NCBI GenBank assembly: GCA_913063155.1
Contig: CAJXYU010000001.1
Coordinates: 124,001-188,000, forward strand
Direction: 5' to 3'
Length of the DNA: 64,000 bases
Origin: an uncultured Desulfovibrio sp.
GTDB taxonomy: Bacteria; Desulfobacterota; Desulfovibrionia; Desulfovibrionales; Desulfovibrionaceae
Position 1 is the stretch's first letter; every line of letters begins with the position of its first letter. The notes below the pieces were generated by a model. That model had not been told where the DNA came from, searched no databases, and worked only from the letters and a program-made list of their open reading frames with translations. The position numbers and the translations under genes were made by a program. Positions 51,279 to 61,932 of the stretch are shown in pieces.

Positions 51279-52694
51279 CTATGAGCCGGAGCGCCTCCAG
51301 CCCGGGGTGGGCAGCTTGAATTCCTTCAGCAATGCGTACAGGCGGGACTGGGACAGCCCGGACATGTCGCAGGCCGCCTGCATGTCGTTACCGACCAGGA
51401 GCATCAACTGCTCCAGGTAATGGCGCTCCGCTTTCTGCAGGACCTCCTTGCGGTGGTCGGCCAGGGTGGGCAGCGTGTCGGGCAGTGCGGACGGCTCCTC
51501 GCCCCGGGCCGGACGGACCCGCCCTCCAAGTACGCTGGCCCGCAACTCCCGAGGCAAATGCGCCTGAAAAAGCGTTTGTTCGAAAAATGCTGCGTTCACT
51601 GCATAGTCCACGGCATTGACCAGTTCGCGCACGTTCCCGGGCCAGGAGTACTCGTCGAGCATATCCAGAAAACCATTCGAGGCGACTTTGGTCTCTATGC
51701 CCCGCTTGCGGCAGCATTCCTCAATGTAATGGGCCACGAGAGGCTGGACGTCCTCCATCCGTTCCCGAAGCGGCGGCAGAGCCAGATGCGCCCCCCGCAG
51801 CCGGAAAAGCAGGTCGAAACGAAATTCCCCGTTCCGGGCCATGGCGTCCAGGTCGCGGTTCGTGGCGGCCACCAGGCGAAAGTCGCTGCTCTCCTCGGTG
51901 GACGCGCCCACGGGGCGAAAGGTCTTCTGCTGCAGGACCCGGAGAAAGGTCGCCTGCAAAGACAGAGGAAGTTCCCCCACCTCGTCGAGGAACAGGGTGC
52001 CGCCATGCGCCTCGCGGACCAGACCGATGCTGTCGTACGAGGCTCCGGTGAATGCGCCGCGCACATGCCCAAACAGGATGCTTTCGGCCAGGGAATCGGG
52101 AAGACTCGCGCAGTCGACAATGACGAAGGGGCCGCCCCGCCTGGGACTATTCCGGTGCACGGCCCGGGCAATGGCCTCCTTGCCGGTTCCGGTCTCGCCG
52201 GTGATGATGACGTTGGCCTCACCCGGCGCGATGTCCGACAAGGCCACCAGACAGGCCTTCATACGTGGGCTGTCCCCGACGATGCCGTCCCTTTCAAGGG
52301 TGGAGGATTGCTGCTGCCGTGCCGCGTACCGTTCCTCGCGATACCGCAGCACCTGCTCCAGGGCCTGGGCCATACGCCGCGGCGAGGATTTTTCGATGTA
52401 GTCCCACGCACCGCAATGGATGGCCCGTTCGGCGTCGTCCGAAGCTCCGAGCCCCGTGATGACCACGATCTCGGGATGTCCGGGATGAGCGGCGAAGGCG
52501 TCCATGGCGTCCATGCCGTTGCCGTCGGGCAGATGGACATCCAGCAAAATGACGTCGAAATCGCTTTCCCCGAGTAGCCGTTCCCCCTCGGCAAGCGACC
52601 CGCAGGACACGGCCTCATGGCCCATCCGCTCGGCTGTCCGCGTCAGGACGTGACAGATTCCCTGGTCGTCGTCGATGATGAGAAGTCTTGCCAT
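51279..52694 (-). CDS. NtrC-family sigma-54-dependent response regulator
   Basis: A 471-residue activator. The receiver domain carries its phospho-Asp in VILLDVHLPDG. The AAA+ domain has Walker A GETGTGKEA, the sigma-54 contact loop GAFTGA, Walker B GTLFLDEVGE and the R-finger region FRFDLLFRL. The C-terminal Fis-type HTH is AACDMSGLSQSRLYALLKE. All elements required for sigma-54 activation are intact. It is cotranscribed with the hybrid kinase and is the prime candidate activator of the downstream C4 operon. Confidence 0.93.
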   Translation of the reverse strand: MARLLIIDDDQGICHVLTRTAERMGHEAVSCGSLAEGERLLGESDFDVILLDVHLPDGNGMDAMDAFAAHPGHPEIVVITGLGASDDAERAIHCGAWDYIEKSSPRRMAQALEQVLRYREERYAARQQQSSTLERDGIVGDSPRMKACLVALSDIAPGEANVIITGETGTGKEAIARAVHRNSPRRGGPFVIVDCASLPDSLAESILFGHVRGAFTGASYDSIGLVREAHGGTLFLDEVGELPLSLQATFLRVLQQKTFRPVGASTEESSDFRLVAATNRDLDAMARNGEFRFDLLFRLRGAHLALPPLRERMEDVQPLVAHYIEECCRKRGIETKVASNGFLDMLDEYSWPGNVRELVNAVDYAVNAAFFEQTLFQAHLPRELRASVLGGRVRPARGEEPSALPDTLPTLADHRKEVLQKAERHYLEQLMLLVGNDMQAACDMSGLSQSRLYALLKEFKLPTPGWRRSGS

Positions 52695-52863
52695 ATCAAT
52701 AATAAAAACGAGAGTGCACCAAGCCGGACAAGACCCGCGGGTCAGGCATTGCCCAGCAGCGTGCGTTCATGGTTTCGGGATGCCGGCAAATCGGAAACTC
52801 CTGCCGGTCGGGGTTATCTACGCCCAGAAAACGCTGTTTGTCAAAGACGCCCGGTACTCCTTC

Positions 52864-53448
52864 TCACTCCACGTCGTCGAATCGCCCTCTTACGTCTTCC
52901 AGTTCCCGGCGGTATGCTTCGGCATCGCCGTATTCAAAAAAGGTCTTGTAGCGACTGTGCACCGATTTCACGGGCCGGGCGTGGCGCACCGGGCACCAGT
53001 ACTGTTCGGTGCGGGCGGCGACCTCCCGCACGTAGCTCATGAGCCCGTTGAAATAACCGCAATACATGCAATTCACTTTCTCAAGCCAGTTGAGATACTG
53101 CAGATGGTGACGGTCGACGACCACATAGTCGCCGCGCTTCACACGGGGAATTCCGTAAATGGGAAAGCAAATGAGCTGGTAGGCGAAGACGAACAGGTCG
53201 AGAAACACGGCGGGGATGAGCGCCACCCAAATGATGGGAACGGTTAGAACGATGAATAGACCGTTGTCGTAGACGTAGTCGGAGAACCTGGTGACCATGT
53301 CCCGGTGATGCCGCCGCACCTCCTCGCTGAAACGCACCTTTTTTTCTTCGATGGTGTAACGCAGCTTTTCATGGCGTTGGGCCAGCTCCCGGCTCAGTTC
53401 CTTTTCCAGGACGCTTATCCGCTCGAGCAGGTCGGTCAGGGTGTTCAT
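52864..53448 (-). CDS. Membrane-associated protein of unknown function with a CxxC motif
   Basis: A 194-residue protein. Residues ~5-55 are a charged coiled coil (RISVLEKELSRELAQRHEKL), then hydrophobic segments (GLFIVLTVPIIWVALIPAVFLDLFVF), then a soluble part with NCMYCGYFNG and YWCPVRHA, giving a possible Cys/His metal site. I recall uncharacterised bacterial proteins with this CMYCGYFNG segment but cannot name a function. The start at 53448 has GGAG 5 nt upstream. It is transcribed toward the regulator gene after the stress-protein gene. Confidence 0.75.
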   Translation of the reverse strand: MNTLTDLLERISVLEKELSRELAQRHEKLRYTIEEKKVRFSEEVRRHHRDMVTRFSDYVYDNGLFIVLTVPIIWVALIPAVFLDLFVFAYQLICFPIYGIPRVKRGDYVVVDRHHLQYLNWLEKVNCMYCGYFNGLMSYVREVAARTEQYWCPVRHARPVKSVHSRYKTFFEYGDAEAYRRELEDVRGRFDDVE

Positions 53449-53541
53449 GGAGGCTCCTCGGGTAAGAGTGTACGGGGTGCATACAGCATGGCATGGACCG
53501 GAAACACGAACCATCCGAGCGCGCAATACGCCGAAAAGAAT

Positions 53542-54516
53542 TCAGTAACAAACCCACAAGGCCGCGCCCTGCAAGGCCTTGAACAGGGTCCGGGCCACCG
53601 ACCCCACAAGCAGCCGATTCCAGAACCCCCGACCGGCTCCGGCGCTGCCTATGGCCACGGCAGCATGCCGACCCTCGGCATATTCCTCCTGAATGAGCCG
53701 GGCCGGGTTGGAGCCGCGACGGACCATCTGCACGATGCGGTTCAGGGGCAGCCCCGCGTCGAGCAGCACCTCCACGGCATGGTTGACGATGGCGTCCGCG
53801 TCCAGTGGGTCCGACTTGGAAGGATCGTGCACGTGAAACACGGTGACCGTATGCCCCGGACTGCGGGCAAGCATGTAGCCCACGTGGTCGGCCATCCGGT
53901 CGGACGGATTCGATCCATCCACGCAGAGCAGAACGTCCCTGCGCCCCGCCTCGGGCAGACGGCACAGCCAGAGGGGAAAACTGATGGCGTGAGTCAGGCT
54001 CTCGACCAGTTCACGGCAGATGGACTGGTCGAAGACGTCTTCCAGCGAGGTCTGGACCCGACGGCCGAGCACCACGGCATCGTAGCGCCCTTCCCTCGCC
54101 TCCCGGATGATGTCCCTGGCCTTGCCCATCTGGTACGGGGCCACCTTGCCCTCGACCCTTTCCGGATCGAAACCGGCGGCGACCAGCCTGCGCCGGGCGT
54201 CGTCCAAGACTCTCCTGCCCCGGGCCTCGGTCATGGCCGACCGGGCCTCCAGGGCGTCAAGGCTCTCGTAATTCCTTTCCTCGACCCAAACTGCCGCCTG
54301 CGACGGAGGGATATGCATGAGGGTAAGCCGGACCGAACCCTTTTCACGGAAGAAATGGGAAAGAAAATCCAGGCCCGCTCCTGCCATGGAGTGCTTGGAC
54401 AAGGGCACAAGCAGATGCGGCTCCAGCGTGTCCGCACCGGATTTCTCCCTTCCCGAGGGAGACAAGCCCTCGGCCATCACGTAGCGGGCAATCTTCTCGG
54501 AAACACGAACCACCAT
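53542..54516 (-). CDS. Tandem universal stress protein (UspA family)
   Basis: A 324-residue protein with two Usp-like domains. The first (residues ~30-190; LLVPLSKHSMAGAGLDFL, YDAVVLGRR) is divergent. The second (residues ~195-324; DVLLCVDGSNPSDRMADHV, AAVAIGSAGAGRGFWNRLLVGSVARTLFK) ends with a loop resembling the G-2x-G-9x-G(S/T) ATP-binding signature. It probably binds ATP and acts in stress or energy regulation. GAGGAGG precedes the ATG. Confidence 0.83.
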   Translation of the reverse strand: MVVRVSEKIARYVMAEGLSPSGREKSGADTLEPHLLVPLSKHSMAGAGLDFLSHFFREKGSVRLTLMHIPPSQAAVWVEERNYESLDALEARSAMTEARGRRVLDDARRRLVAAGFDPERVEGKVAPYQMGKARDIIREAREGRYDAVVLGRRVQTSLEDVFDQSICRELVESLTHAISFPLWLCRLPEAGRRDVLLCVDGSNPSDRMADHVGYMLARSPGHTVTVFHVHDPSKSDPLDADAIVNHAVEVLLDAGLPLNRIVQMVRRGSNPARLIQEEYAEGRHAAVAIGSAGAGRGFWNRLLVGSVARTLFKALQGAALWVCY

Positions 54517-54701
54517 GAAAAACCTCCTCGATTACTGGGAGGATAGCATACCGTTGTCCGGTCTCCATGATTTTGTTCCGCCTCCTGTCATATGTCTCCT
54601 TCCGGACGCACACCTAAACTCTTTCGTTGCAATGAGCTCGATTGCGTATTAATGAGTTGTTTTGAGTTCACAAACCTTTTTATTCACGGACAGACGCCAC
54701 C

Positions 54702-55874
54702 ATGAAACTCATCAAAAACGGCACACTCTACGCTCCTCAAATCCTTGGAAAGCGCGACATACTCATTGGCGGGACCAAGATCCTCGCCATCGAGGAATCC
54801 ATCGCGGCAAGCAGCCTGCCCGGCGATGTCGAAGTCATTGACGCGGACGGCATGATCGTCACCCCCGGGTTCATCGACGGCCACCAGCACTTCACCGGAG
54901 GCGGCGGAGAGGGCGGCTTCGAAACCAGAACCCCGGAAATGACCCTTTCCATGAACACCTGCAACGGGGTGACCACGGCCATAGGGCTGTTGGGCACGGA
55001 CTCCCTGACCCGTTCGGTGGAGGCGCTCTTTGCCAAAACCATGGCCCTGCGCAACGAGGGCATGAGTACCTTCATGCTCACGGGATCATATTGGTATCCC
55101 TGCCCCAACATCACGGGCAGCGCCCCGCGGGACATCGTCTACCTGCCGCCCGTGGTGGGCGTGAAGCTGGCCCTGGCCGACATCCGCGGCCCGCACATAA
55201 CCCTGGACCAGCTGGCAACGCTGGCTTCGGACGTGCGCGTGGCCGCCCTGGTGGCCGGAAAGGCCGGGTTCATCACCGTTCATACCGGCGTCAAGGAAGA
55301 ACGACTTGACCTGGTGGTCCAGACCGTGGAAGAACTCGGTATTCGTGCCGACATGTTCGTGCCGACCCACATCAACCGCAATGACGAGAAGCTCGAGGAA
55401 CAGGTCTGGAAGCTTGCCCGTCGCGGCGGCTTCGTGGACGCAACCTGCCACACCAGCCTGCCCCCCAAGGGCTCGCTTTCCTGCGCGGCCTCGGACTTCG
55501 CCGTCCGGGCCGAGAAACAGGAACTGCTCGACAAGCTGCTCTTCAGTTCGGACGCCGGCGGCTCCATGCCCAAATGGAACCGGGACCGCAGCAGAATCGT
55601 CGGCATGGGAGTGGGCAAACCCGACGCTCTGCTCTTCGAGCTGCGCAGATTGGTGAACCACCTGGGCATGCCCCTGGAAAAGGCGCTGCGCCCGCTGACC
55701 GTCAACCCGGCCGCCGCCTACAAGATGACGGGCCGCAAGGGAGCCATCGTCCTTGAGGCCGACGCGGACCTCCTGGTCATGGAACCGGGCACCCTGAAAA
55801 TCCGGGACGTGCTGGCCATGGGCAAGACCATGGTGCGCCATGGCGAGGCAGTGGTCACGGGATACTTCGAATAG
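54702..55874 (+). CDS. iadA: Isoaspartyl dipeptidase (beta-aspartyl peptidase)
   Basis: A 390-residue amidohydrolase that cleaves beta-linked aspartyl dipeptides. The binuclear metal site is visible: GHQHF, the carbamylated Lys in VGVKLALAD, His in TVHTGVK and VPTHINR, and Asp in SSDAGGS. The length fits IadA. It heads an operon for peptide import and cleavage. There is no strong Shine-Dalgarno directly before the ATG (GACGCCACC), so expression may be modest. Confidence 0.9.
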   Translation: MKLIKNGTLYAPQILGKRDILIGGTKILAIEESIAASSLPGDVEVIDADGMIVTPGFIDGHQHFTGGGGEGGFETRTPEMTLSMNTCNGVTTAIGLLGTDSLTRSVEALFAKTMALRNEGMSTFMLTGSYWYPCPNITGSAPRDIVYLPPVVGVKLALADIRGPHITLDQLATLASDVRVAALVAGKAGFITVHTGVKEERLDLVVQTVEELGIRADMFVPTHINRNDEKLEEQVWKLARRGGFVDATCHTSLPPKGSLSCAASDFAVRAEKQELLDKLLFSSDAGGSMPKWNRDRSRIVGMGVGKPDALLFELRRLVNHLGMPLEKALRPLTVNPAAAYKMTGRKGAIVLEADADLLVMEPGTLKIRDVLAMGKTMVRHGEAVVTGYFE

Positions 55875-55900
55875 CCGCCACTCATAAGGAAAAGCAGGCA

Positions 55901-57778
<1,878 letters not shown>

Positions 57779-57839
57779 GGATTTCAGGTCCGGAAAGGCC
57801 TGTCGCAATACCCGTCGAACCTATGAGAGGAGGATTCAC

Positions 57840-59366
57840 ATGCTGTTCAAACGATTGTTGCCCCTTCTGCTTCTGGCGCTGCTTGTAAGCAGCCCGGCAT
57901 ACGCCGCAGGAAAAGACATCATCTATGCGAGCGATTCCACGGCCAAGTCCCTTGACCCGCACAACACTTCCGACACCTATTCCGGCTCCATCGAGCGCAC
58001 CATGCTCCAGGGCCTGATGGGCTTCGACACCAACCTCAACATTGTGCCGGTGCTGGCCGAGTCATACAGCTACAACGACACGGCCACCGAGTTCACTTTC
58101 AAACTGCGCAAGGGTATCAAATTCCATGACGGCACCCCGTTCAACGCCGAGGCCGTCCGTGTGAACATAGCCCGCATGATGACCGGCAAATACAAGCGTT
58201 CATCCCTGATGAAACCGGTAAAGGAGTTCAAGGTCATCGACGACCACACCGTGAAGTTCATCCTCAAGGAACCTTTCGGCGCATTCGTCAACGCAGTGGC
58301 CCACCCCGGCGCCCTGATCGTTTCTCCCAAGGCTCTGGAAAAATGGGGCGACAACATTTCCAAACACCCCGTCGGCACCGGTCCCTACGTGTTTGACGAG
58401 TGGGTTTCCGGCAGCCACGTCCGCATCAAGAGAAACCCTGACTACTGGGGTGAAAAGGCCAAGGTCGATTCCATCACCTTCCGCCCGGTCCCCGAAGGCG
58501 GCGCACGCCTAGCCATGCTGCGTGCCGGACAGGCCCAGTACATCGACCCGCTGCCCGCGGAACTGGCCAAGGTCGCAGAACGGGACGGCAAAATCGACAT
58601 CATCCGCCAGCCCTCCATCGTCGCCCGCTACCTGATTCCCAACACCCAGTACAAGCCCCTGGCCGACGTGCGGGTGCGCCAGGCCATCAACTATGCCTTG
58701 AACAAGGAAGCCATCATCAAGATCGCCTGGGGCGGCGCGGCCACGCTCCTGGATTCCGTGATCCCGCAAAACCTCCAGTTCTACTCCAAGCAGGGCGCAT
58801 GGCCCTACGACCTGGAAAAGGCCAAGGCGCTCATGAAGGAAGCCGGGTATGAAAACGGTTTCAAAGTCGTGTTCCTGACCCCCAACGCCTCCAACCGCCT
58901 GCGCGCCACCGAAATGATCAAGCAGCAGCTCGAAAAGATCGGCATCAAGGGCAACATCATGTCCATGGACATCGCCAGCTTCTACAACAAACTGGAATCC
59001 CACCGCGTGAACGATCCGGATCCGATGCCGTTCCTGGCCTTCGGCGGCTGGTCCGCATCCACCGGTGACGCAGACTGGGGCACCCGCCCGCTGTTCTCCA
59101 CCGCCGCATTCCCGCCGGCCATGTCCAACTTCGGCTTCTTCTCGGACAAAGAAGTGGACGACCTGATCCAGGCCGGGCTCTCCTCGGCCGACCCTCAAGT
59201 GCGCCGCGCCGCATACGCCAAGCTGCAGGACGTGATCTGGGAAAAGGCCCCCTGGGGCTACTTGTTCGTGGACACCATCGTCGCAGGCCGGCTGAAGACC
59301 CTCAAGGGCATCGTCCCCATGGCGGACGGCGGCTTCGACGTGCAGAAAGCCGAACTGATCAACTAA
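57840..59366 (+). CDS. Peptide/glutathione-binding protein (GsiB/DppA-like)
   Basis: A 508-residue exported protein (signal LLPLLLLALLVSSPAYA) of the SBP_bac_5 family: SLDPHNTSDTYSGSIERTM, FTFKLRKGIKFHDGTPFNAEAV, GTGPYVFDEW. These stretches resemble GsiB of glutathione importers. GGAGG lies 6 nt before ATG 57840; the track ORF start is inside the ATPase gene. Isoaspartyl or gamma-glutamyl peptides are likely ligands given the neighbours. Confidence 0.9.
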   Translation: MLFKRLLPLLLLALLVSSPAYAAGKDIIYASDSTAKSLDPHNTSDTYSGSIERTMLQGLMGFDTNLNIVPVLAESYSYNDTATEFTFKLRKGIKFHDGTPFNAEAVRVNIARMMTGKYKRSSLMKPVKEFKVIDDHTVKFILKEPFGAFVNAVAHPGALIVSPKALEKWGDNISKHPVGTGPYVFDEWVSGSHVRIKRNPDYWGEKAKVDSITFRPVPEGGARLAMLRAGQAQYIDPLPAELAKVAERDGKIDIIRQPSIVARYLIPNTQYKPLADVRVRQAINYALNKEAIIKIAWGGAATLLDSVIPQNLQFYSKQGAWPYDLEKAKALMKEAGYENGFKVVFLTPNASNRLRATEMIKQQLEKIGIKGNIMSMDIASFYNKLESHRVNDPDPMPFLAFGGWSASTGDADWGTRPLFSTAAFPPAMSNFGFFSDKEVDDLIQAGLSSADPQVRRAAYAKLQDVIWEKAPWGYLFVDTIVAGRLKTLKGIVPMADGGFDVQKAELIN

Positions 59367-59385
59367 GACAAGGATGTAGTCCGTT

Positions 59386-60309
59386 TTGCTGAAATACTTC
59401 ATCAAACGACTGATCAACATCATCCCGGTGCTGTTGGTCGTCTCCATACTGGCCTTCGCCTTCGTGCATCTGCTGCCGGGCGACCCCGCCCGCATGATGG
59501 CCGGTGAGGACGCCGACCCCGCAACCGTGGAAATGCTTCGCCAGGAGCTGGGTCTCAACGACCCGCTCCCGGTGCAGTATTTCACCTATATGGGCAAGGT
59601 CCTGACCGGAGATCTGGGCAAGAGCCTCCGCACGGACCTGCCCGTGTATGACGAGATCGCGCTGCGCTACGGCCCCACCATGTACCTGGCCATGGCCGGA
59701 CTGTTGTGGTCCGTGCTCATCGGCGTCTTCGCCGGAGCCGTCGCAGCCATCTACAGCGGCAAATGGCAGGACTACACGGCCATGTTCGTGTCGGTTTCGG
59801 GCATTTCCATCCCCCAGTTCTGGCTGGGGCTCCTGCTCATACAGCTTTTCGCCGTCTACCTCGGCTGGCTGCCCGTGGCCGGATATACCGGGAAGCTGTC
59901 GGAACTGGTCCTGCCCTCCATCACTCTGGGAGCGATGGTTGCGGCCATCATGGCCCGCTTCACCCTGTCCGCGTTCCTGGACGTGCTGGACGAGGAATAC
60001 ATCTCCACCGCCCGGGCCAAGGGAGTGCGCGAGTCCATCGTCATGTGGAAACACGCTTTCCGCAACGCGCTCATTCCGGTCATCACCATGATCGGGCTGC
60101 AGTTCGGCTTCCTGCTGGGCGGCTCGGTGGTGGTGGAAACCGTGTTCGCCTGGCCCGGCCTGGGGCGCTACATGATCGAGGCGGTGGCCGTGCGCGATTA
60201 CCCCGTGCTACAGGCGCTGCTGCTCCTGTATTCCTTCCATTTCGTCTTCATCAACCTCGTGGTGGATATGGTCTACGCAGTCATCAACCCGGAAATCCGG
60301 TACGATTAA
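59386..60309 (+). CDS. Peptide ABC transporter permease (GsiC/DppB-like)
   Basis: A 307-residue inner-membrane protein with about six segments. The N terminus [12 protein letters not shown] and the permease loop [21 protein letters not shown] are typical of DppB. It starts at TTG; the resulting [19 protein letters not shown] is the canonical family N terminus, so the rare start is accepted although AAGGA is 12 nt away. Confidence 0.9.
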   Translation: MLKYFIKRLINIIPVLLVVSILAFAFVHLLPGDPARMMAGEDADPATVEMLRQELGLNDPLPVQYFTYMGKVLTGDLGKSLRTDLPVYDEIALRYGPTMYLAMAGLLWSVLIGVFAGAVAAIYSGKWQDYTAMFVSVSGISIPQFWLGLLLIQLFAVYLGWLPVAGYTGKLSELVLPSITLGAMVAAIMARFTLSAFLDVLDEEYISTARAKGVRESIVMWKHAFRNALIPVITMIGLQFGFLLGGSVVVETVFAWPGLGRYMIEAVAVRDYPVLQALLLLYSFHFVFINLVVDMVYAVINPEIRYD

Positions 60310-60319
60310 GGGAGTTCCC

Positions 60320-61171
60320 ATGGACGAAACCAAAACGACTCCCTTCGGGATCTTCTGGCACAAGTTCAAGAAACGCAAAACCGCCATGGTGGCGGGCGTG
60401 TTCATTCTTCTGTTGGTCTTCACCGCGGTCTTCGCGCCGTGGATAGCGCCCGACGACCCTTACGAGGTGGACTACGCGCTCTCCATGGAGCCGCCCAGCG
60501 CGGCCCACCTCTGCGGCACGGACGTATTCGGCCGCGACATTCTCTCGCGCATCATCTACGGCGCGCGTATATCCCTGGCCGTGGGCCTGACCTCGGTGGT
60601 CATCGGCGCCGTGGTCGGCGTGGCCCTGGGCCTCATCAGCGGCTTTTTCGGAGGCTTTCTCGACGGCCTGATCATGCGGACGTCCGACGTGCTTTTCGCG
60701 TTCCCGGGCATCCTGCTGGCCATCGCCATTGTAGCCGTACTCGGGCCGGGCCTGATCAACGTCGTGGTGGCGGTCTCGGTGTTCAGCATGCCGACCTTCG
60801 CCCGAATCGTGCGCGGCAGCACGCTGACGCTCAAGGAAAGCCTTTACGTCAAGGCGGCCAAAAGCACCGGCGCATCCCGACGCCGCATCATGTTCGTACA
60901 CATCATGCCGGGCACCCTGAGCGGTGCCATCGTCTACTTCACCATGCGCATAGGCACCTCCATCATCACGGCATCCAGCCTGAGCTTCCTGGGCCTCGGC
61001 GCCCAGCCGCCGACCCCCGAGTGGGGCGCCATGCTCGCCGAAAGCCGCGACTATATCGGCGTGGCCGATCACATGACCCTGTTCCCGGGCATCGCCATCT
61101 TCCTGACCGTGCTCTTCTTCAACCTCTTCGGCGACGGCTTGCGCGCCGCCTTGGACCCGAAGGTCAAATAA
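60320..61171 (+). CDS. Peptide ABC transporter permease (GsiD/DppC-like)
   Basis: A 283-residue inner-membrane protein of the DppC type. It has an N-terminal membrane segment, [23 protein letters not shown], and the permease loop [20 protein letters not shown]. It lies 10 bp after the first permease, and AAGGGAG precedes the ATG. With its neighbours it completes a full importer. Confidence 0.92.
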   Translation: MDETKTTPFGIFWHKFKKRKTAMVAGVFILLLVFTAVFAPWIAPDDPYEVDYALSMEPPSAAHLCGTDVFGRDILSRIIYGARISLAVGLTSVVIGAVVGVALGLISGFFGGFLDGLIMRTSDVLFAFPGILLAIAIVAVLGPGLINVVVAVSVFSMPTFARIVRGSTLTLKESLYVKAAKSTGASRRRIMFVHIMPGTLSGAIVYFTMRIGTSIITASSLSFLGLGAQPPTPEWGAMLAESRDYIGVADHMTLFPGIAIFLTVLFFNLFGDGLRAALDPKVK

Positions 61172-61183
61172 CCGGATACCGAG

Positions 61184-61912
61184 ATGAACAAGAAACCGAT
61201 CATCGCCATTGCGCCGAACCTGGAACAAAACAGTTTCGGCATCGACTGCAACATCGTCCCCAGGACCTACAGCAACGCCATCGAGCGTGGCGGTGGCGCT
61301 CCGTTCATCCTCCCCCTCACCCTTGATGAGCATCTCGTCCGCAGCCTGCTGGGCGTGGCGGACGGAATTCTGTTCATCGGCGGCAAGGATGTTAACCCGG
61401 AACGCTACGGCGAAAAGCCCGCCACCGAACTCATGGACTCGCCCCCGCTGCTGGACGACGTGCAATTCCTCATGGCCCGCACGGCCCTGGACATGGGCCT
61501 GCCCATCCTGGGCATCTGCCGGGGCGCGCAGGTGGTCAATGTGGCCCTGGGCGGCACCCTGGTACAGCACGTGCCCGACGCGTTCCCGGAAAGCACGTTG
61601 ATCCACATCCCGGAACCGCTCGCCTCAAGCAGCGGCATAGATCACGAGGTCGACGCCGATCCCGGTTCCATCCTGCACGACATATTCGGCCCGAGCATTC
61701 CGGTGAACTCGATCCACCATCAGGCCATCAAGGAACCGGGCACAGGGCTCAAGATCACCGCACGCGCCACCGACGGCGTCATCGAGGGGACCGAGCACGA
61801 AACCAGGCCCATCATGACCATCCAGTGGCATCCGGAAGTGATGCTCACGAAAAACGACGCCATGCTGCCGCTCTTCGAACATTTTGTCGGCATCTGCGCC
61901 AACAACGAATAA
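61184..61912 (+). CDS. Gamma-glutamyl-peptide/GABA hydrolase-like class I amidotransferase (PuuD family)
   Basis: A 242-residue cytoplasmic hydrolase. The nucleophile Cys is in ILGICRGAQVVN, and the His-Glu pair is in QWHPEVML. It matches the peptidase C26/PuuD group, which cleaves gamma-glutamyl bonds. Coming after a peptide importer and an isoaspartyl dipeptidase, it points to use of gamma-glutamyl and beta-aspartyl compounds. The spacing from the permease is 12 bp. Confidence 0.87.
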   Translation: MNKKPIIAIAPNLEQNSFGIDCNIVPRTYSNAIERGGGAPFILPLTLDEHLVRSLLGVADGILFIGGKDVNPERYGEKPATELMDSPPLLDDVQFLMARTALDMGLPILGICRGAQVVNVALGGTLVQHVPDAFPESTLIHIPEPLASSSGIDHEVDADPGSILHDIFGPSIPVNSIHHQAIKEPGTGLKITARATDGVIEGTEHETRPIMTIQWHPEVMLTKNDAMLPLFEHFVGICANNE

Positions 61913-61932
61913 CGGAAACCCGGAGCCGCCTC

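Noticed and set aside
54601-54701. Sigma-54 promoter before iadA
   Set aside because: TTGC is present but no GG/TGGCAC element lies at the required spacing.
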